Shown: positions 15,327 through 24,599 of the stretch, one piece after another
Position numbering within the stretch: the stretch's first letter is position 1
Layout: the number at the start of each line of letters is the position of its first letter
DNA from: Cerasibacillus sp036516575
Lineage (GTDB): Bacteria; Bacillota; Bacilli; Bacillales; Amphibacillaceae
Length of the DNA stretch: 64,000 nucleotides
Direction: 5' to 3'
Assembly: GCF_036516575.1 (NCBI RefSeq)
Contig: NZ_DATBTY010000080.1
Location: forward strand, 8,698 to 72,697
Made by a program: the position numbers and the translations under genes
Notes under the pieces: generated by a model
What the model saw: only the letters and a program-made list of their open reading frames with translations
Told to the model about the DNA's origin: nothing
Database searches by the model: none

Positions 15327-16799
15327 ATGAATCAAATGATGAAACGTCAGAAAATACACCGTCCACTCGTTCTTGCTTCTGTCATGCTTGGTATGTTTTT
15401 AGCAGCTATTGAAGGGACAATTGTGGCAACTGCTATGCCTAGCATTGTTGCTGATTTAGGGGGTTTTTCATTATATAGTTGGGTGTTTTCAGCATATTTA
15501 CTAACGAATGCTTCAACGGTTTTAATCTTTGGGAAGCTAGCTGATACATATGGGAGAAAGCCAATTTTCATTGGAGGCGTTATCGTATTTCTAATCGGAT
15601 CAACATTATCCGGCTTTGCTGTTTCAATGGAAATGCTAATCGGTGCCCGTTTTATCCAAGGGGTTGGTGCGGGTGCATTAATGCCTATGGCAACAACGAT
15701 TGTTGGGGACATTTATACAAAAGAAGAACGGGCTAAAGTTCAAGGTTATTTATCTAGTGTATGGGGGATTTCAGCTGTGTCTGGGCCATTATTAGGTGGT
15801 TTGTTTGTTGACGTTCTCCATTGGCGCTATGTTTTTTGGATGAATATTCCGTTAGGTATTTTAGCTATGATTGGTATTTTATTTTTCTTACACGAGCATA
15901 TCGAAAAGAAAAAACGCGAGATTAATTACCTTGGCACATTCTTATTGTTCATTACAGTTAGTTCGCTTATGGTGTTATTAACTGAAATGAGTCATATATC
16001 TAGGCCTAATCAATTTTTATTACTCATTGGAATAACCATTGTGAGCCTGATTCTTTTTTGCGTTTATGAAAGACGTTCTAAAATGCCTGTTATGCCTTTA
16101 AAACTATGGAGAAATGGCCCAATTAGAATAGCTAATTTAACCGCCTTGACTACAGGTATGATTGTTATCGGTGTATCGAGTTATTTACCGACATATGTTC
16201 AAGGCATCATGGGTAAGTCGGCGACGATCGCAGGATTTACATTAACGATGATGTCAATTGGCTGGCCAATTGCATCTACAGTTGCTGGACGACTCTTGCT
16301 TCGTATTGGTTATCGTTCCACCGCTGTATTAGGTGGTGTTTCATTATTGCTTGGTAGCGTGTTTTTCTATTTTCTAACGCCGTTAAAAAGTCCAATCTGG
16401 GCAGGGACAGGCTCGTTTTTTATAGGGGTCGGAATGGGACTTACGAGTACGACGTTTATCGTCTTGATCCAAAGCAGTGTACGTTGGGATATTCGTGGTA
16501 TTGCTACTGCAAGTCATATATTTATGCGTTCACTCGGTAGTACTATTGGAGTGGCTATTCTTGGTGCTGTTTTAAATTATAAGATTAATAGTCACATCCA
16601 ACAAAATGAGTGGGAAGGGGCTGTCTCACTCGATACCTTTAATAAACTATTAGATCCGATTCAAAAGGGAGATTTATCAGAATCAATTATCATAATGTTA
16701 CGTGAGGGTCTATCACAAGGCTTGCACACAGTTTATATTGGCTTGTTTGTACTTGCAATCATTAGTTTTCTCCTAATCTTCTTTATGAAGAAAGAATAA
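15327..16799 (+). CDS. MFS multidrug-type exporter, DHA2 (14-TMS) family
   Basis: A protein of about 490 aa with around 14 transmembrane helices, the size and layout of EmrB/QacA exporters. Motif A is seen in GKLADTYGRKP, motif C in the GISAVSGPLLGG region, and the acidic residue of the first helix is in LAAIEGTIVATAMP. Substrates of such pumps (drugs, dyes, metabolites) cannot be predicted. Start codons at 15321, 15327 and 15336 are possible; 15327 has the best spacing to GCAGGG. Repeat copy A lies immediately upstream. Confidence 0.88.
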   Translation: MNQMMKRQKIHRPLVLASVMLGMFLAAIEGTIVATAMPSIVADLGGFSLYSWVFSAYLLTNASTVLIFGKLADTYGRKPIFIGGVIVFLIGSTLSGFAVSMEMLIGARFIQGVGAGALMPMATTIVGDIYTKEERAKVQGYLSSVWGISAVSGPLLGGLFVDVLHWRYVFWMNIPLGILAMIGILFFLHEHIEKKKREINYLGTFLLFITVSSLMVLLTEMSHISRPNQFLLLIGITIVSLILFCVYERRSKMPVMPLKLWRNGPIRIANLTALTTGMIVIGVSSYLPTYVQGIMGKSATIAGFTLTMMSIGWPIASTVAGRLLLRIGYRSTAVLGGVSLLLGSVFFYFLTPLKSPIWAGTGSFFIGVGMGLTSTTFIVLIQSSVRWDIRGIATASHIFMRSLGSTIGVAILGAVLNYKINSHIQQNEWEGAVSLDTFNKLLDPIQKGDLSESIIIMLREGLSQGLHTVYIGLFVLAIISFLLIFFMKKE

Positions 16800-16931
16800 T
16801 CATAGACATAAGTTAAGCAAGTTTGATATATTCTTTATTAAAATTATTATCATGTAACATTGACTGAAAAATAACTTTCTTATATAATAGTAAATGTAAG
16901 TTAATAATAGAAAATTTTGGAGGGATTACAT

Positions 16932-17474
16932 ATGGCAGAAAGAATGGTAGGTAAACAAGCACCACGTTATGAAATGGAAGCTGTCATGCCAAATAAAGAA
17001 TTCGGTAAAGTTTCTTTAGAGGAAAACATCAAGAACGATAAGTGGACTGTACTATTTTTCTACCCAATGGACTTTACATTTGTGTGCCCAACAGAAATTA
17101 CAGCAATGTCTGACCGCTATGAGGAATTCCAAGATTTAGATGCGGAAATCATCGGTGTTTCTACAGATACAATTCATACACACTTAGCATGGATTAATAC
17201 ACCACGTGAAGACAACGGTCTAGGTGATTTAAACTATCCTTTAGCAGCAGATACAAACCATGCTGTTTCAAAAGAATATGGTGTACTAATTGAAGAAGAA
17301 GGGGTAGCACTTCGTGGATTATTTATTATTGATCCAGAGGGTGAACTAAAATACCAAGTTGTAAACCATAATGATATTGGTCGTGATGTTGATGAAACAT
17401 TACGTGTGTTACAAGCATTACAAACTGGTGGACTATGCCCTGCAAACTGGAAACCAGGTCAAAAAACTCTATAA
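16932..17474 (+). CDS. ykuU: 2-Cys peroxiredoxin (AhpC/Prx1 type), YkuU-like
   Basis: A 180-aa thiol peroxidase that reduces H2O2 and organic peroxides. The peroxidatic cysteine is in DFTFVCPTE (Cys52) and the resolving cysteine in GGLCPANW (Cys169). The TTGGAGGG ribosome site is 7 nt before the ATG at 16932. It is followed by ykuV as in B. subtilis, so the YkuU assignment rests on sequence plus synteny. A terminator separates the two genes, which may allow unequal expression. Confidence 0.92.
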   Translation: MAERMVGKQAPRYEMEAVMPNKEFGKVSLEENIKNDKWTVLFFYPMDFTFVCPTEITAMSDRYEEFQDLDAEIIGVSTDTIHTHLAWINTPREDNGLGDLNYPLAADTNHAVSKEYGVLIEEEGVALRGLFIIDPEGELKYQVVNHNDIGRDVDETLRVLQALQTGGLCPANWKPGQKTL

Positions 17475-17487
17475 TTTTAATATATTA

Positions 17488-17520
17488 GGAGCTGGCTCAT
17501 TTAGGGCTAGTTCCTTTTCT
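17488..17520 (+). terminator. terminator between ykuU and ykuV
   Basis: RNA stem GGAGCUGGC with GCUAGUUCC (17488-17496 and 17506-17514, two G-U pairs), followed by TTTTCT. Confidence 0.65.
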
Positions 17521-17551
17521 ATCCTAAATTCTCATTTAGAGGAGGAATATG

Positions 17552-18001
17552 ATGCGTTTAAGAGATCCATTACCAGAATTAAAAGGAGCGACGACTTGGC
17601 TTCATTCAGAGCCGATTACGAAGGAGGAGTTAGTAGGAAAGAAACCAACACTCATTCATTTTTGGTCTGTAAGTTGTGGTCTTTGTAAAGAAGCCATGCC
17701 AAATGTCAATGAATTCCGTGATGAATATAAGAATGATCTTAACGTTATCGCTGTCCACATGCCACGTTCTGAGAAAGACTTAGATATCGATCAAGTAAAG
17801 GCGGTGGCGGAAGAGTATGATATAACGCAACCGATCTTCGTTGATAATGATCATGCGTTAACCGACGCATTTGAGAATCAGTATGTGCCTGCTTACTATG
17901 TGTTTGATAAAGACGGTCAACTACGTCATTTTCAAGCAGGTGGCGGTGGTATGAAAATGTTAAGAAAACGTGTAAACCGTGTGTTAGGAATAAAAGAATA
18001 A
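17552..18001 (+). CDS. ykuV: thioredoxin-fold thiol-disulfide oxidoreductase, YkuV
   Basis: A 149-aa cytoplasmic thioredoxin-like protein with the active site SCGLCK (Cys42-Cys45). A TlpA-like insertion (about residues 60-100) and the cis-proline segment VPAYYVFD are present. It probably recycles oxidised protein thiols, perhaps the adjacent peroxiredoxin. Two tandem ATGs occur at 17549 and 17552; the second has better spacing to GGAGG. No signal peptide is seen. Confidence 0.9.
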   Translation: MRLRDPLPELKGATTWLHSEPITKEELVGKKPTLIHFWSVSCGLCKEAMPNVNEFRDEYKNDLNVIAVHMPRSEKDLDIDQVKAVAEEYDITQPIFVDNDHALTDAFENQYVPAYYVFDKDGQLRHFQAGGGGMKMLRKRVNRVLGIKE

Positions 18002-18020
18002 TAGGAATAAATTCTTATTG

Positions 18021-18117
18021 AGCCTGGGACATAACTAGCAAAGAAGTTAGATGATTCCATCATTCAAGATGGACTACCTAACTTCTTTTTACTTCACTGG
18101 TGATTTGTCTCAGTCTG
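18021..18117. repeat. long imperfect hairpin element downstream of ykuV
   Basis: The outer arms AGCCTGGGACATAA (18021-18034) and GTCTCAGTCTG (about 18107-18117) pair imperfectly. An inner perfect 11-bp stem AAAGAAGTTAG (18040-18050) with CTAACTTCTTT (18078-18088) encloses TCCATC/GATGGA. The inner stem ends in a T run, so the element can also terminate ykuV transcription. Its modular build looks like a dispersed repeat and not a simple terminator. Confidence 0.6.
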
Positions 18118-18213
18118 TTTATTTTTCATAAAAAATTTATCAAAAGACTTTATTTAAAACAAAAAGTATTATAATATTGAAAGACGCGTTATTATTTAAA
18201 AGAGAAAGAATGG

Positions 18214-18248
18214 TGAAACGATTTCAATACATAGTATGGTGTTATAAT
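18214..18248 (+). promoter_or_regulatory. possible yknU promoter with overlapping palindrome
   Basis: Extended -10 TGTTATAAT ends at 18248. The palindrome TGAAA-CGA-TTTCA (18214-18226) covers the expected -35 position. This would suit a repressor site, but the regulator is unknown and the assignment is tentative. Confidence 0.35.
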
Positions 18249-18322
18249 TCAGAAACTTGTAATAATGAAGAGTTTATAATAAAAAAGTTTAGGGCATCGT
18301 TTTCAATAGGGGAGGGACTATA

Positions 18323-20074
18323 TTGGTTACATTTAAAAAGCTAAAGTCATTCTATTGGCCTTACAAGAAATATTTCTTTTGGTCTTTATTTTTTTTGTTT
18401 TTTGTTACATCTATTACGCTCGTATATCCAATCATTTTACAGTTAACAATTGACGAAGTCGTGGCAAAAAATAAATATCATGTTATTCCATATATCGCTC
18501 TAGTTTTCTTTGTATTACAGTTAATTAAAGGAATTGCAACATATTATCAACAATATTTAGGAGACTTATTTGGAATAACGGCTGTGTATGATATGAGAAA
18601 CGCCTTATATATTAAATTACAAGTATTGTCATTTAAATATTATGATAATGCAAAAACTGGTGATCTCATGTCGCGTTTAACAGCAGATGTAGAAGGTTTT
18701 CGTTTCTTCCTTTCATTTGGTATGGCCGAATTAATTCGTACAATTTTGCTAATGATAATGAGTCTCGCTCTTATGTTTTACTATTCAATCCCTTTAACAC
18801 TTGTTACGATGGCAGCTATGCCTTTTCTTGTTTTTGTCGTTTATCGTTTTGATAAAAGGGTTCATCCAGCATTTCGAGGATTGCGACGATCTTTTGGAAA
18901 ATTAAATACGCGTGTACAAGAAAATATAACAGGGATGAATACGGTAAAGTCACTTTCTAAAGAAGGATATGAAATCGATCGATTCTCTACGAGTAACGCA
19001 AATTATAAAGACAATTATCTCAAAACCTCTAATATTTGGGCACGATTTTTCCCCTTAATGGAGTTCATCGGGAATGTTAGTGCTGTTTTATTGTTAGCTT
19101 TCGGTGGTTATTTAGTTATTGATAACCGTCTAGAGTTAGGGGCTTTAGTCGCGTTTTTTAGCTTGGTTTGGTATATTATGGGGCCAATTATGAACCTTGG
19201 CTTTGTTGTTAACTTATTCTCTCAGGCAAAAGCCTCTGGTGAACGGTTGAGTGAAATATTAGATGCGGCAGAAGATATCGTTGAAAAAAAGAATGCAGTT
19301 GATATACCAATAAAAGGTGATGTCACATTTAAAAATGTGTCATTAGACTATACAAATGAAGATAGTTATGCTATAAAAGATATTAATTTTGATGCACCTG
19401 CTGGTAAAGTGATTGGTTTAATTGGTGCAACAGGTTCGGGAAAGTCAACCATTACACAACTTATTGCACGGTTTTATGAACAAGATCAGGGAGACGTCCT
19501 TATTGATGGTCGTCCTATTTTTGACTATAGACTAAAAACATTGCGGCGACATATCGGTTTTGTGTTGCAAGAAACATTTTTATTCTCTACATCGATTCGT
19601 GACAATATTGCATATGGTCGTCCCGATGTATCCGAGCAACAGATTGTTCAAGCAGCAAAATATGCTGAAGCTCATGATTTCATTATGAAGCTACCTCAAG
19701 GGTATGATACGTTACTTGGAGAACGAGGCATGGGGCTATCTGGCGGTCAAAAACAACGCATTGCTATAGCGAGAGCACTATGTGTTAATCCAAGTATTCT
19801 TGTTCTTGATGACGCGACATCTGCCGTTGATATGGAAACTGAATTTAGAATTCAAAAAGCATTAAAACATGTTATGAAAGACCGGACGACATTTATTATC
19901 GCCCATCGTATTTCTTCTTTAAAACATGCGGATGAAATACTAGTCCTGGAAGAGGGGCGTATTGTTGAGCGGGGAACCCATGAAGAATTGTTAAATAATG
20001 AAGGACCTTATAGACGAATTTACGATATTCAATATCAAGATCAACACGCTATTCAGGAAATTATGAATCAGTAG
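18323..20074 (+). CDS. yknU: ABC exporter half-transporter, degenerate-site subunit
   Basis: A 583-aa fusion of six membrane helices (about 1-310) and an ATPase domain (about 330-583). Walker A is GATGSGKST (368-376) and the signature is LSGGQKQR. Walker B ends ILVLDD, so Asp497 replaces the usual catalytic glutamate. This is the hallmark of the degenerate-site subunit of heterodimeric exporters such as TM287/288 and BmrCD. Length and synteny fit B. subtilis YknU. The start is TTG with GGGGAGGGA upstream. It is 15 nt from the partner gene. Confidence 0.88.
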   Translation: MVTFKKLKSFYWPYKKYFFWSLFFLFFVTSITLVYPIILQLTIDEVVAKNKYHVIPYIALVFFVLQLIKGIATYYQQYLGDLFGITAVYDMRNALYIKLQVLSFKYYDNAKTGDLMSRLTADVEGFRFFLSFGMAELIRTILLMIMSLALMFYYSIPLTLVTMAAMPFLVFVVYRFDKRVHPAFRGLRRSFGKLNTRVQENITGMNTVKSLSKEGYEIDRFSTSNANYKDNYLKTSNIWARFFPLMEFIGNVSAVLLLAFGGYLVIDNRLELGALVAFFSLVWYIMGPIMNLGFVVNLFSQAKASGERLSEILDAAEDIVEKKNAVDIPIKGDVTFKNVSLDYTNEDSYAIKDINFDAPAGKVIGLIGATGSGKSTITQLIARFYEQDQGDVLIDGRPIFDYRLKTLRRHIGFVLQETFLFSTSIRDNIAYGRPDVSEQQIVQAAKYAEAHDFIMKLPQGYDTLLGERGMGLSGGQKQRIAIARALCVNPSILVLDDATSAVDMETEFRIQKALKHVMKDRTTFIIAHRISSLKHADEILVLEEGRIVERGTHEELLNNEGPYRRIYDIQYQDQHAIQEIMNQ

Positions 20075-20089
20075 ATAGGAGGGGAAATA

Positions 20090-21913
20090 ATGACGCAAGT
20101 TAAACAAAATAAAAACCGACATTTGACAAGGTTTCATTATTCAACTGAGCAAATCATTGAAAAGCCGTTTAATTGGAAACAGGTTTGGCGACTCTTGACT
20201 TATGTTAAACCATATACGAAAACGTATTTACCCGGAGCATTTATAATGATGCTCCTATCTACAGCCATTCGGTTAGCGGTACCAATTCTAATAGGTAAAG
20301 TAGCCATTGATATTGTTATTGTTGAAAAGAAGGATACAACTCTTTTAATGTATTTAGTGCTAACAATTGCGATTTTGTATCTAATTAATTTTGTAGCAAA
20401 TATATACCGAATTAAATGGGTTAACTTATTAGGGCAAAATGTTATTTATGATTTGAGAAAGCACCTGTTTACACATGTGCAACGGTTATCACATCGATTC
20501 TTTGATTCTAGATCAGCAGGTTCGATTTTAGTCCGAATTATGAACGATACGAACTCATTGCAAGATGTGTTTACAAACGGGATCATTAATTTGTTGATGG
20601 ATATCATTACATTAGCTGGGATCATTATTATATTGTTTTCGTTAAGCCCTAAACTTGCTCTCGCAATTATGATTGTTTTACCGCTTATGTTTTATATTTC
20701 AACAAGATTAAGGCGAGACATTCGTAGATCATGGCAACATGTAAGAATCCAACAATCTAGGATGAACTCCCATTTGAATGAAAGTATTCAAGGGATTCGA
20801 ATAACGCAAGCTTTTGCTCAAGAAAATGAAAACACGGCGTATTTCGAAAAAGTCAATACGGATAATTTTAATAGTTGGCGAACGGCGACAAAGAAAAGTG
20901 CTAAATTTAGACCACTTGTTGAATTAAGTAATGCGATTGGAACGGTTATATTAATTACTTATGGGGCACATTTAATCTTGCAGCAGGAGATTTTTATTGG
21001 AACGTTTGTCTCATTCGCATTTTTCTTAGGGATGTTTTGGGAGCCAATTTCACGTCTCGGTCAAATGTACAATCAGCTATTAATGGCTATGGCATCATCG
21101 GAACGTATTTTTGAATACTTAGATGAGCAACCAATCATTCGAAATAAGAAAAATGCTTATAAATTTGATAAAATGGCTGGTCATATTACATTTGATCATG
21201 TGCAGTTTTCCTATGATGACGAACGGGTTGCGTTACATGATATATCATTAGACATTAAAGCAGGAGAAACCGTTGCTTTGGTAGGTCATACAGGGAGTGG
21301 AAAGTCTACGATTGCTAACCTTATTAGTCGGTTTTATGATCCGACGAAAGGTTCAGTTAAAATTGATGGTCATGATTTACGTGATACCGATTTAAGATTA
21401 ATGCGTTCTCATATAAGTGTTGTTTTACAGGAAACATTTATTTTCTCAGGTTCAATCATGGAGAATATCCGTTTCGGCAGACCTACTGCTACTGATGATG
21501 AAGTTATTGAGGCGGCCAAAGTTGTTGGAGCAGATGAATTTATACAACGGTTACCGCACGGATATGATACTGAAGTGGAAGAAAGAGGAAGTATATTATC
21601 AGCAGGAGAGCGGCAGTTATTATCATTCGCACGTGCTTTATTAGCTAATCCGACGATTCTTATTTTAGACGAAGCAACTGCCAGCATTGATACGGAAACA
21701 GAAGTTAAGATTCAAAATGCTCTAAGACGATTGTTAAAAGGGAGAACAGCGATTATTATTGCTCACCGTTTGTCAACGATTCGTGAAGCAGATCATATTT
21801 TTGTGTTAGAAAATGGTCATATTTTAGAAAGTGGTAATCATCAAGAATTAATGGATCAACGCGGGGAATACTTTCGATTGGTAAAATCACAATTTGATAT
21901 GTTGGAAGCATGA
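20090..21913 (+). CDS. yknV: ABC exporter half-transporter, catalytic subunit
   Basis: The 607-aa partner of the preceding gene, with an extra N-terminal extension of about 35 residues, six membrane helices and an ATPase. Walker A is GHTGSGKST and Walker B ends ILILDE with the catalytic glutamate (Glu528). The signature is altered to LSAGERQ (503-509). The Asp in one partner and the LSAGE in the other fall in the same composite site, so the pair has one active and one degenerate ATP site. Substrate unknown; multidrug or lipid export is typical. Confidence 0.88.
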   Translation: MTQVKQNKNRHLTRFHYSTEQIIEKPFNWKQVWRLLTYVKPYTKTYLPGAFIMMLLSTAIRLAVPILIGKVAIDIVIVEKKDTTLLMYLVLTIAILYLINFVANIYRIKWVNLLGQNVIYDLRKHLFTHVQRLSHRFFDSRSAGSILVRIMNDTNSLQDVFTNGIINLLMDIITLAGIIIILFSLSPKLALAIMIVLPLMFYISTRLRRDIRRSWQHVRIQQSRMNSHLNESIQGIRITQAFAQENENTAYFEKVNTDNFNSWRTATKKSAKFRPLVELSNAIGTVILITYGAHLILQQEIFIGTFVSFAFFLGMFWEPISRLGQMYNQLLMAMASSERIFEYLDEQPIIRNKKNAYKFDKMAGHITFDHVQFSYDDERVALHDISLDIKAGETVALVGHTGSGKSTIANLISRFYDPTKGSVKIDGHDLRDTDLRLMRSHISVVLQETFIFSGSIMENIRFGRPTATDDEVIEAAKVVGADEFIQRLPHGYDTEVEERGSILSAGERQLLSFARALLANPTILILDEATASIDTETEVKIQNALRRLLKGRTAIIIAHRLSTIREADHIFVLENGHILESGNHQELMDQRGEYFRLVKSQFDMLEA

Positions 21914-22014
21914 TCGTTGAATATCCCTGTGATATTAGTGAAATGAATGACGCATTTTCGTACAGTATGTTACACTAACAAAGTAGATAGTACGTTCAAT
22001 GTGGAGGAACTTGT

Positions 22015-22683
22015 ATGAAAAGAGAGTTTGCCGTTATCGGCTTAGGAAGATTCGGTGGAAGTATCTGCTATGAATTAAGCAAAGAAGGTATGAATGTATT
22101 GGCAATTGATATTAGTGAGGATAAGGTGAATGAATTTAAAAATATCGCCTCACATGCGGTTATAGCAGATTCAACCGATGAAGCGACATTAAAGGAACTA
22201 GGTATTACGAATTTTGATCACGTTATTGTTGCAATCGGCGATAATATTCAAGCGAGTATTTTAACAACAGTGATTTTATCTGAACTCGGTGTTAACAAAA
22301 TTACTGTTAAGGCGAATAATGATTATCATGCGAAAATAGTCAATAAAATTGGTGCCCACCATGTCGTTCATCCAGAACGTGATATGGGAAAACGGATTGC
22401 CCATAGCATCATATCGAATAATATTCTAGATTACCTGGAACTGTCAGAAGACCATAGTATTGTAGAAGTAAAAGCGAGTGATAAAATGATTGGGAAATCA
22501 TTAGTTGACTTAGATATTCGCGCTAATTATGGTTGTAACGTTGTCGCCATCCGGCAGGGGAGTGACATTAATGTTTCACCCCGGGCAGATGAAATTTTAC
22601 AAGAACACGATGTATTAATTGTTATTGGTTCGGATAGGGATATTTCCCGATTTGAAAAAGAACTTGTCATTGAAGACGATTAA
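22015..22683 (+). CDS. ktrC: K+ channel gating subunit KtrC (RCK/TrkA family)
   Basis: A 222-aa cytoplasmic protein with an RCK-N Rossmann domain (GLGRFGGSI near residue 8, acidic strand end AIDIS) and an RCK-C domain (about 135-220). Octameric KtrA/C rings bind ATP/ADP at RCK-N and c-di-AMP at RCK-C to gate KtrB/KtrD channels. No membrane subunit is adjacent; the KtrD-like gene at 6665 is a likely partner. The neighbour rnjA matches the B. subtilis ykqB-ykqC order. TGGAGGAAC precedes the ATG. Confidence 0.92.
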   Translation: MKREFAVIGLGRFGGSICYELSKEGMNVLAIDISEDKVNEFKNIASHAVIADSTDEATLKELGITNFDHVIVAIGDNIQASILTTVILSELGVNKITVKANNDYHAKIVNKIGAHHVVHPERDMGKRIAHSIISNNILDYLELSEDHSIVEVKASDKMIGKSLVDLDIRANYGCNVVAIRQGSDINVSPRADEILQEHDVLIVIGSDRDISRFEKELVIEDD

Positions 22684-22715
22684 AAAAAGGAGAGCTTAGA
22701 CAAGCTCTCCTTTTT
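22684..22715. terminator. bidirectional terminator between ktrC and rnjA
   Basis: Stem AAGGAGAGCTT (22687-22697) with AAGCTCTCCTT (22702-22712), flanked by A and T runs in the right order for both strands. Confidence 0.88.
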
Positions 22716-22717
22716 AA

Positions 22718-24385
22718 TTAGACTTCCATGATAATTGGTAAGATCATTGGTTTTCTTTTTGTTTTCTTAAATAAAAATGGTGCAATGGTATCGGTAATTT
22801 CATTTTTAATTTCTGACCATTTCGTTGTGCGTCGTTTCATGATCTTTTGTAAATGTTCTTCAACAAGTTGTTGGGCCTGGTTAATTAAATCCTCAGATTC
22901 ACGCATATAAACAAATCCACGCGAAATAATATCTGGACCAGAGGCTATTTTAAAGTCCTTCATATTGATGCTCACAACGACAATAACCAATCCTTCTTCA
23001 GAGAGGATTCTACGATCTCGAAGTACGATATTACCAATATCCCCAACTCCTTTACCGTCGACGTAAATAGAGTCGGCCGGGATTTTTCCAACAACTTTTG
23101 CAGTGTCTTTACCAATTCCTAATACTTCTCCATTATCCATTATAAATGTGTTTTCCGGATTAACACCACAGCTTTCTGCTAATTTAGTATGTTCTTTCAA
23201 CATACGGTATTCGCCGTGGATGGGCATGAAGAATTTTGGTCTCATGAGACGAAGCATTAATTTCAATTCTTCTTGGCTACCATGTCCAGATGTATGAATA
23301 TCACTCACTTTATGATGGATGACATCTGCTCCCGCACGATATAGATTGTCAATAATACGGTTAATACTAATCGTATTTCCTGGAATAGGTGATGATGAGA
23401 AAATAACCGTATCACCTGGAATAATTTTAATTTGTTTATGTGTACCATTAGCAATACGTGATAAAGCTGCCATCGGTTCACCTTGAGAACCAGTACATAA
23501 GATGGTTACTTTATGTGCTGGGAGTTTATTAATTTGGTTTCCTTCAATAAATGTGTTTTTTGGCGCTTGGATATAACCTAGTTCTTGTCCTAGATTTATC
23601 GCCGCTTCCATACTTCTACCAAAGACAGCAATTTTTCGTTTGTTCTTTACTGCTGCTGAAACGACTTGCTGTAATCGATAGGTGTTTGACGCAAAGGTAG
23701 CAAAGATGATTCGGTCTTCTACACGACTAAAAATATCATGGATCGTTTCGCCAACCACTCTTTCAGACATCGTAAACCCAGGTACCTCACTGTTTGTACT
23801 ATCTGAAAGTAGACAAAGTACACCTTCACTTCCAATTTGTGCCATTTTCGCTAAATTAGCCGGTTCTCCAACAGGTGTAAAGTCGAATTTAAAATCCCCA
23901 GTGTGAACAATATTTCCAGGTGGTGTTTTAACTACAATCCCATAGGAATCTGGAATACTGTGTGTTGTACGGAAAAATGTAACAGATGTTTTACGGAATT
24001 TAATCATATCGTGTTCGTGAATCGTTGTCAGTTTGGCCTGACGTAATAAACCATGTTCCTCTAGTTTGTTTTTTATGAGCCCCATTGCAAGATGACCTGC
24101 ATAAATCGGGATATTTACTTCGCGTAGTAAATAAGGAATCCCACCGATATGGTCCTCATGTCCGTGCGTGATGAATAAACCCTTAATTTTATCTTGGTTT
24201 TGAATAATATACGTATAGTCGGGGATAACATAATCGATTCCAAGAAGTTCATCTTCAGGGAACTTAATTCCTGCATCGACTAAAATAATTTCATCTTGAA
24301 ATTGTATCCCGTATGTGTTTTTTCCTATTTCTCCTAGCCCGCCCAGTGCAAAAACTGCTGTTTGATCATTTTTTACGAATTTCAT
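22718..24385 (-). CDS. rnjA: ribonuclease J1
   Basis: A 555-aa metallo-beta-lactamase/beta-CASP RNase with 5' exonuclease and endonuclease activity, central to mRNA decay and 16S maturation in Bacillus. The zinc motif THGHEDHIGG is present, as are the later HTGDFKFD and the HTSGHG and PIHGEYR segments. Length equals that of B. subtilis RNase J1 (555 aa). It follows rpoY by 4 nt, forming the conserved rpoY-rnjA operon. ktrC converges on it. Confidence 0.96.
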   Translation of the reverse strand: MKFVKNDQTAVFALGGLGEIGKNTYGIQFQDEIILVDAGIKFPEDELLGIDYVIPDYTYIIQNQDKIKGLFITHGHEDHIGGIPYLLREVNIPIYAGHLAMGLIKNKLEEHGLLRQAKLTTIHEHDMIKFRKTSVTFFRTTHSIPDSYGIVVKTPPGNIVHTGDFKFDFTPVGEPANLAKMAQIGSEGVLCLLSDSTNSEVPGFTMSERVVGETIHDIFSRVEDRIIFATFASNTYRLQQVVSAAVKNKRKIAVFGRSMEAAINLGQELGYIQAPKNTFIEGNQINKLPAHKVTILCTGSQGEPMAALSRIANGTHKQIKIIPGDTVIFSSSPIPGNTISINRIIDNLYRAGADVIHHKVSDIHTSGHGSQEELKLMLRLMRPKFFMPIHGEYRMLKEHTKLAESCGVNPENTFIMDNGEVLGIGKDTAKVVGKIPADSIYVDGKGVGDIGNIVLRDRRILSEEGLVIVVVSINMKDFKIASGPDIISRGFVYMRESEDLINQAQQLVEEHLQKIMKRRTTKWSEIKNEITDTIAPFLFKKTKRKPMILPIIMEV

Positions 24386-24389
24386 TTAT

Positions 24390-24599
24390 TTAAACATTCT
24401 CCAATTGATAGTCTTCAGATTGCTGGTCATAGGCTAAGTGTGCTTCGGTTAAGGGCTGGATATATTCAATATTGATACGCTTATCTTGTAATTTCTGACG
24501 TACGTCTCGAATAGAATCTGCTTCTAAATAAACACTTTTAGTTCGTTCGCGAGTCGGTACTTCGTCAGGATGTTCTTGAAATAATACTTTAAAAATCAT
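24390..24599 (-). CDS. rpoY: RNA polymerase epsilon subunit RpoY
   Basis: A 69-aa acidic protein of the YkzG/RpoY family, a small subunit of Firmicute RNA polymerase that binds near the jaw and resembles phage Gp2. The sequence MIFKVLFQEHPDEVPTRE and the later YIQPLTEAHLAYD are typical. It is coupled to rnjA (4-nt gap). CTAGGAGCG precedes the ATG by about 9 nt. Confidence 0.94.
   Translation of the reverse strand: MIFKVLFQEHPDEVPTRERTKSVYLEADSIRDVRQKLQDKRINIEYIQPLTEAHLAYDQQSEDYQLENV

Noticed and set aside
15150..15359. 69-codon minus-strand frame across repeat copy A
   Set aside because: It is produced by the GC-rich repeat and runs into the MFS gene; no ribosome site or family resemblance.
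18214..18226. CcpA cre site at TGAAACGATTTCA
   Set aside because: It is one base shorter than the cre consensus and the central CG is off-centre, so it is recorded only as a generic palindrome.
18210..18344. 44-codon ORF upstream of and overlapping yknU
   Set aside because: Weak ribosome site, overlaps the yknU start in another frame, and contains the presumed promoter, so it cannot be translated from that transcript.
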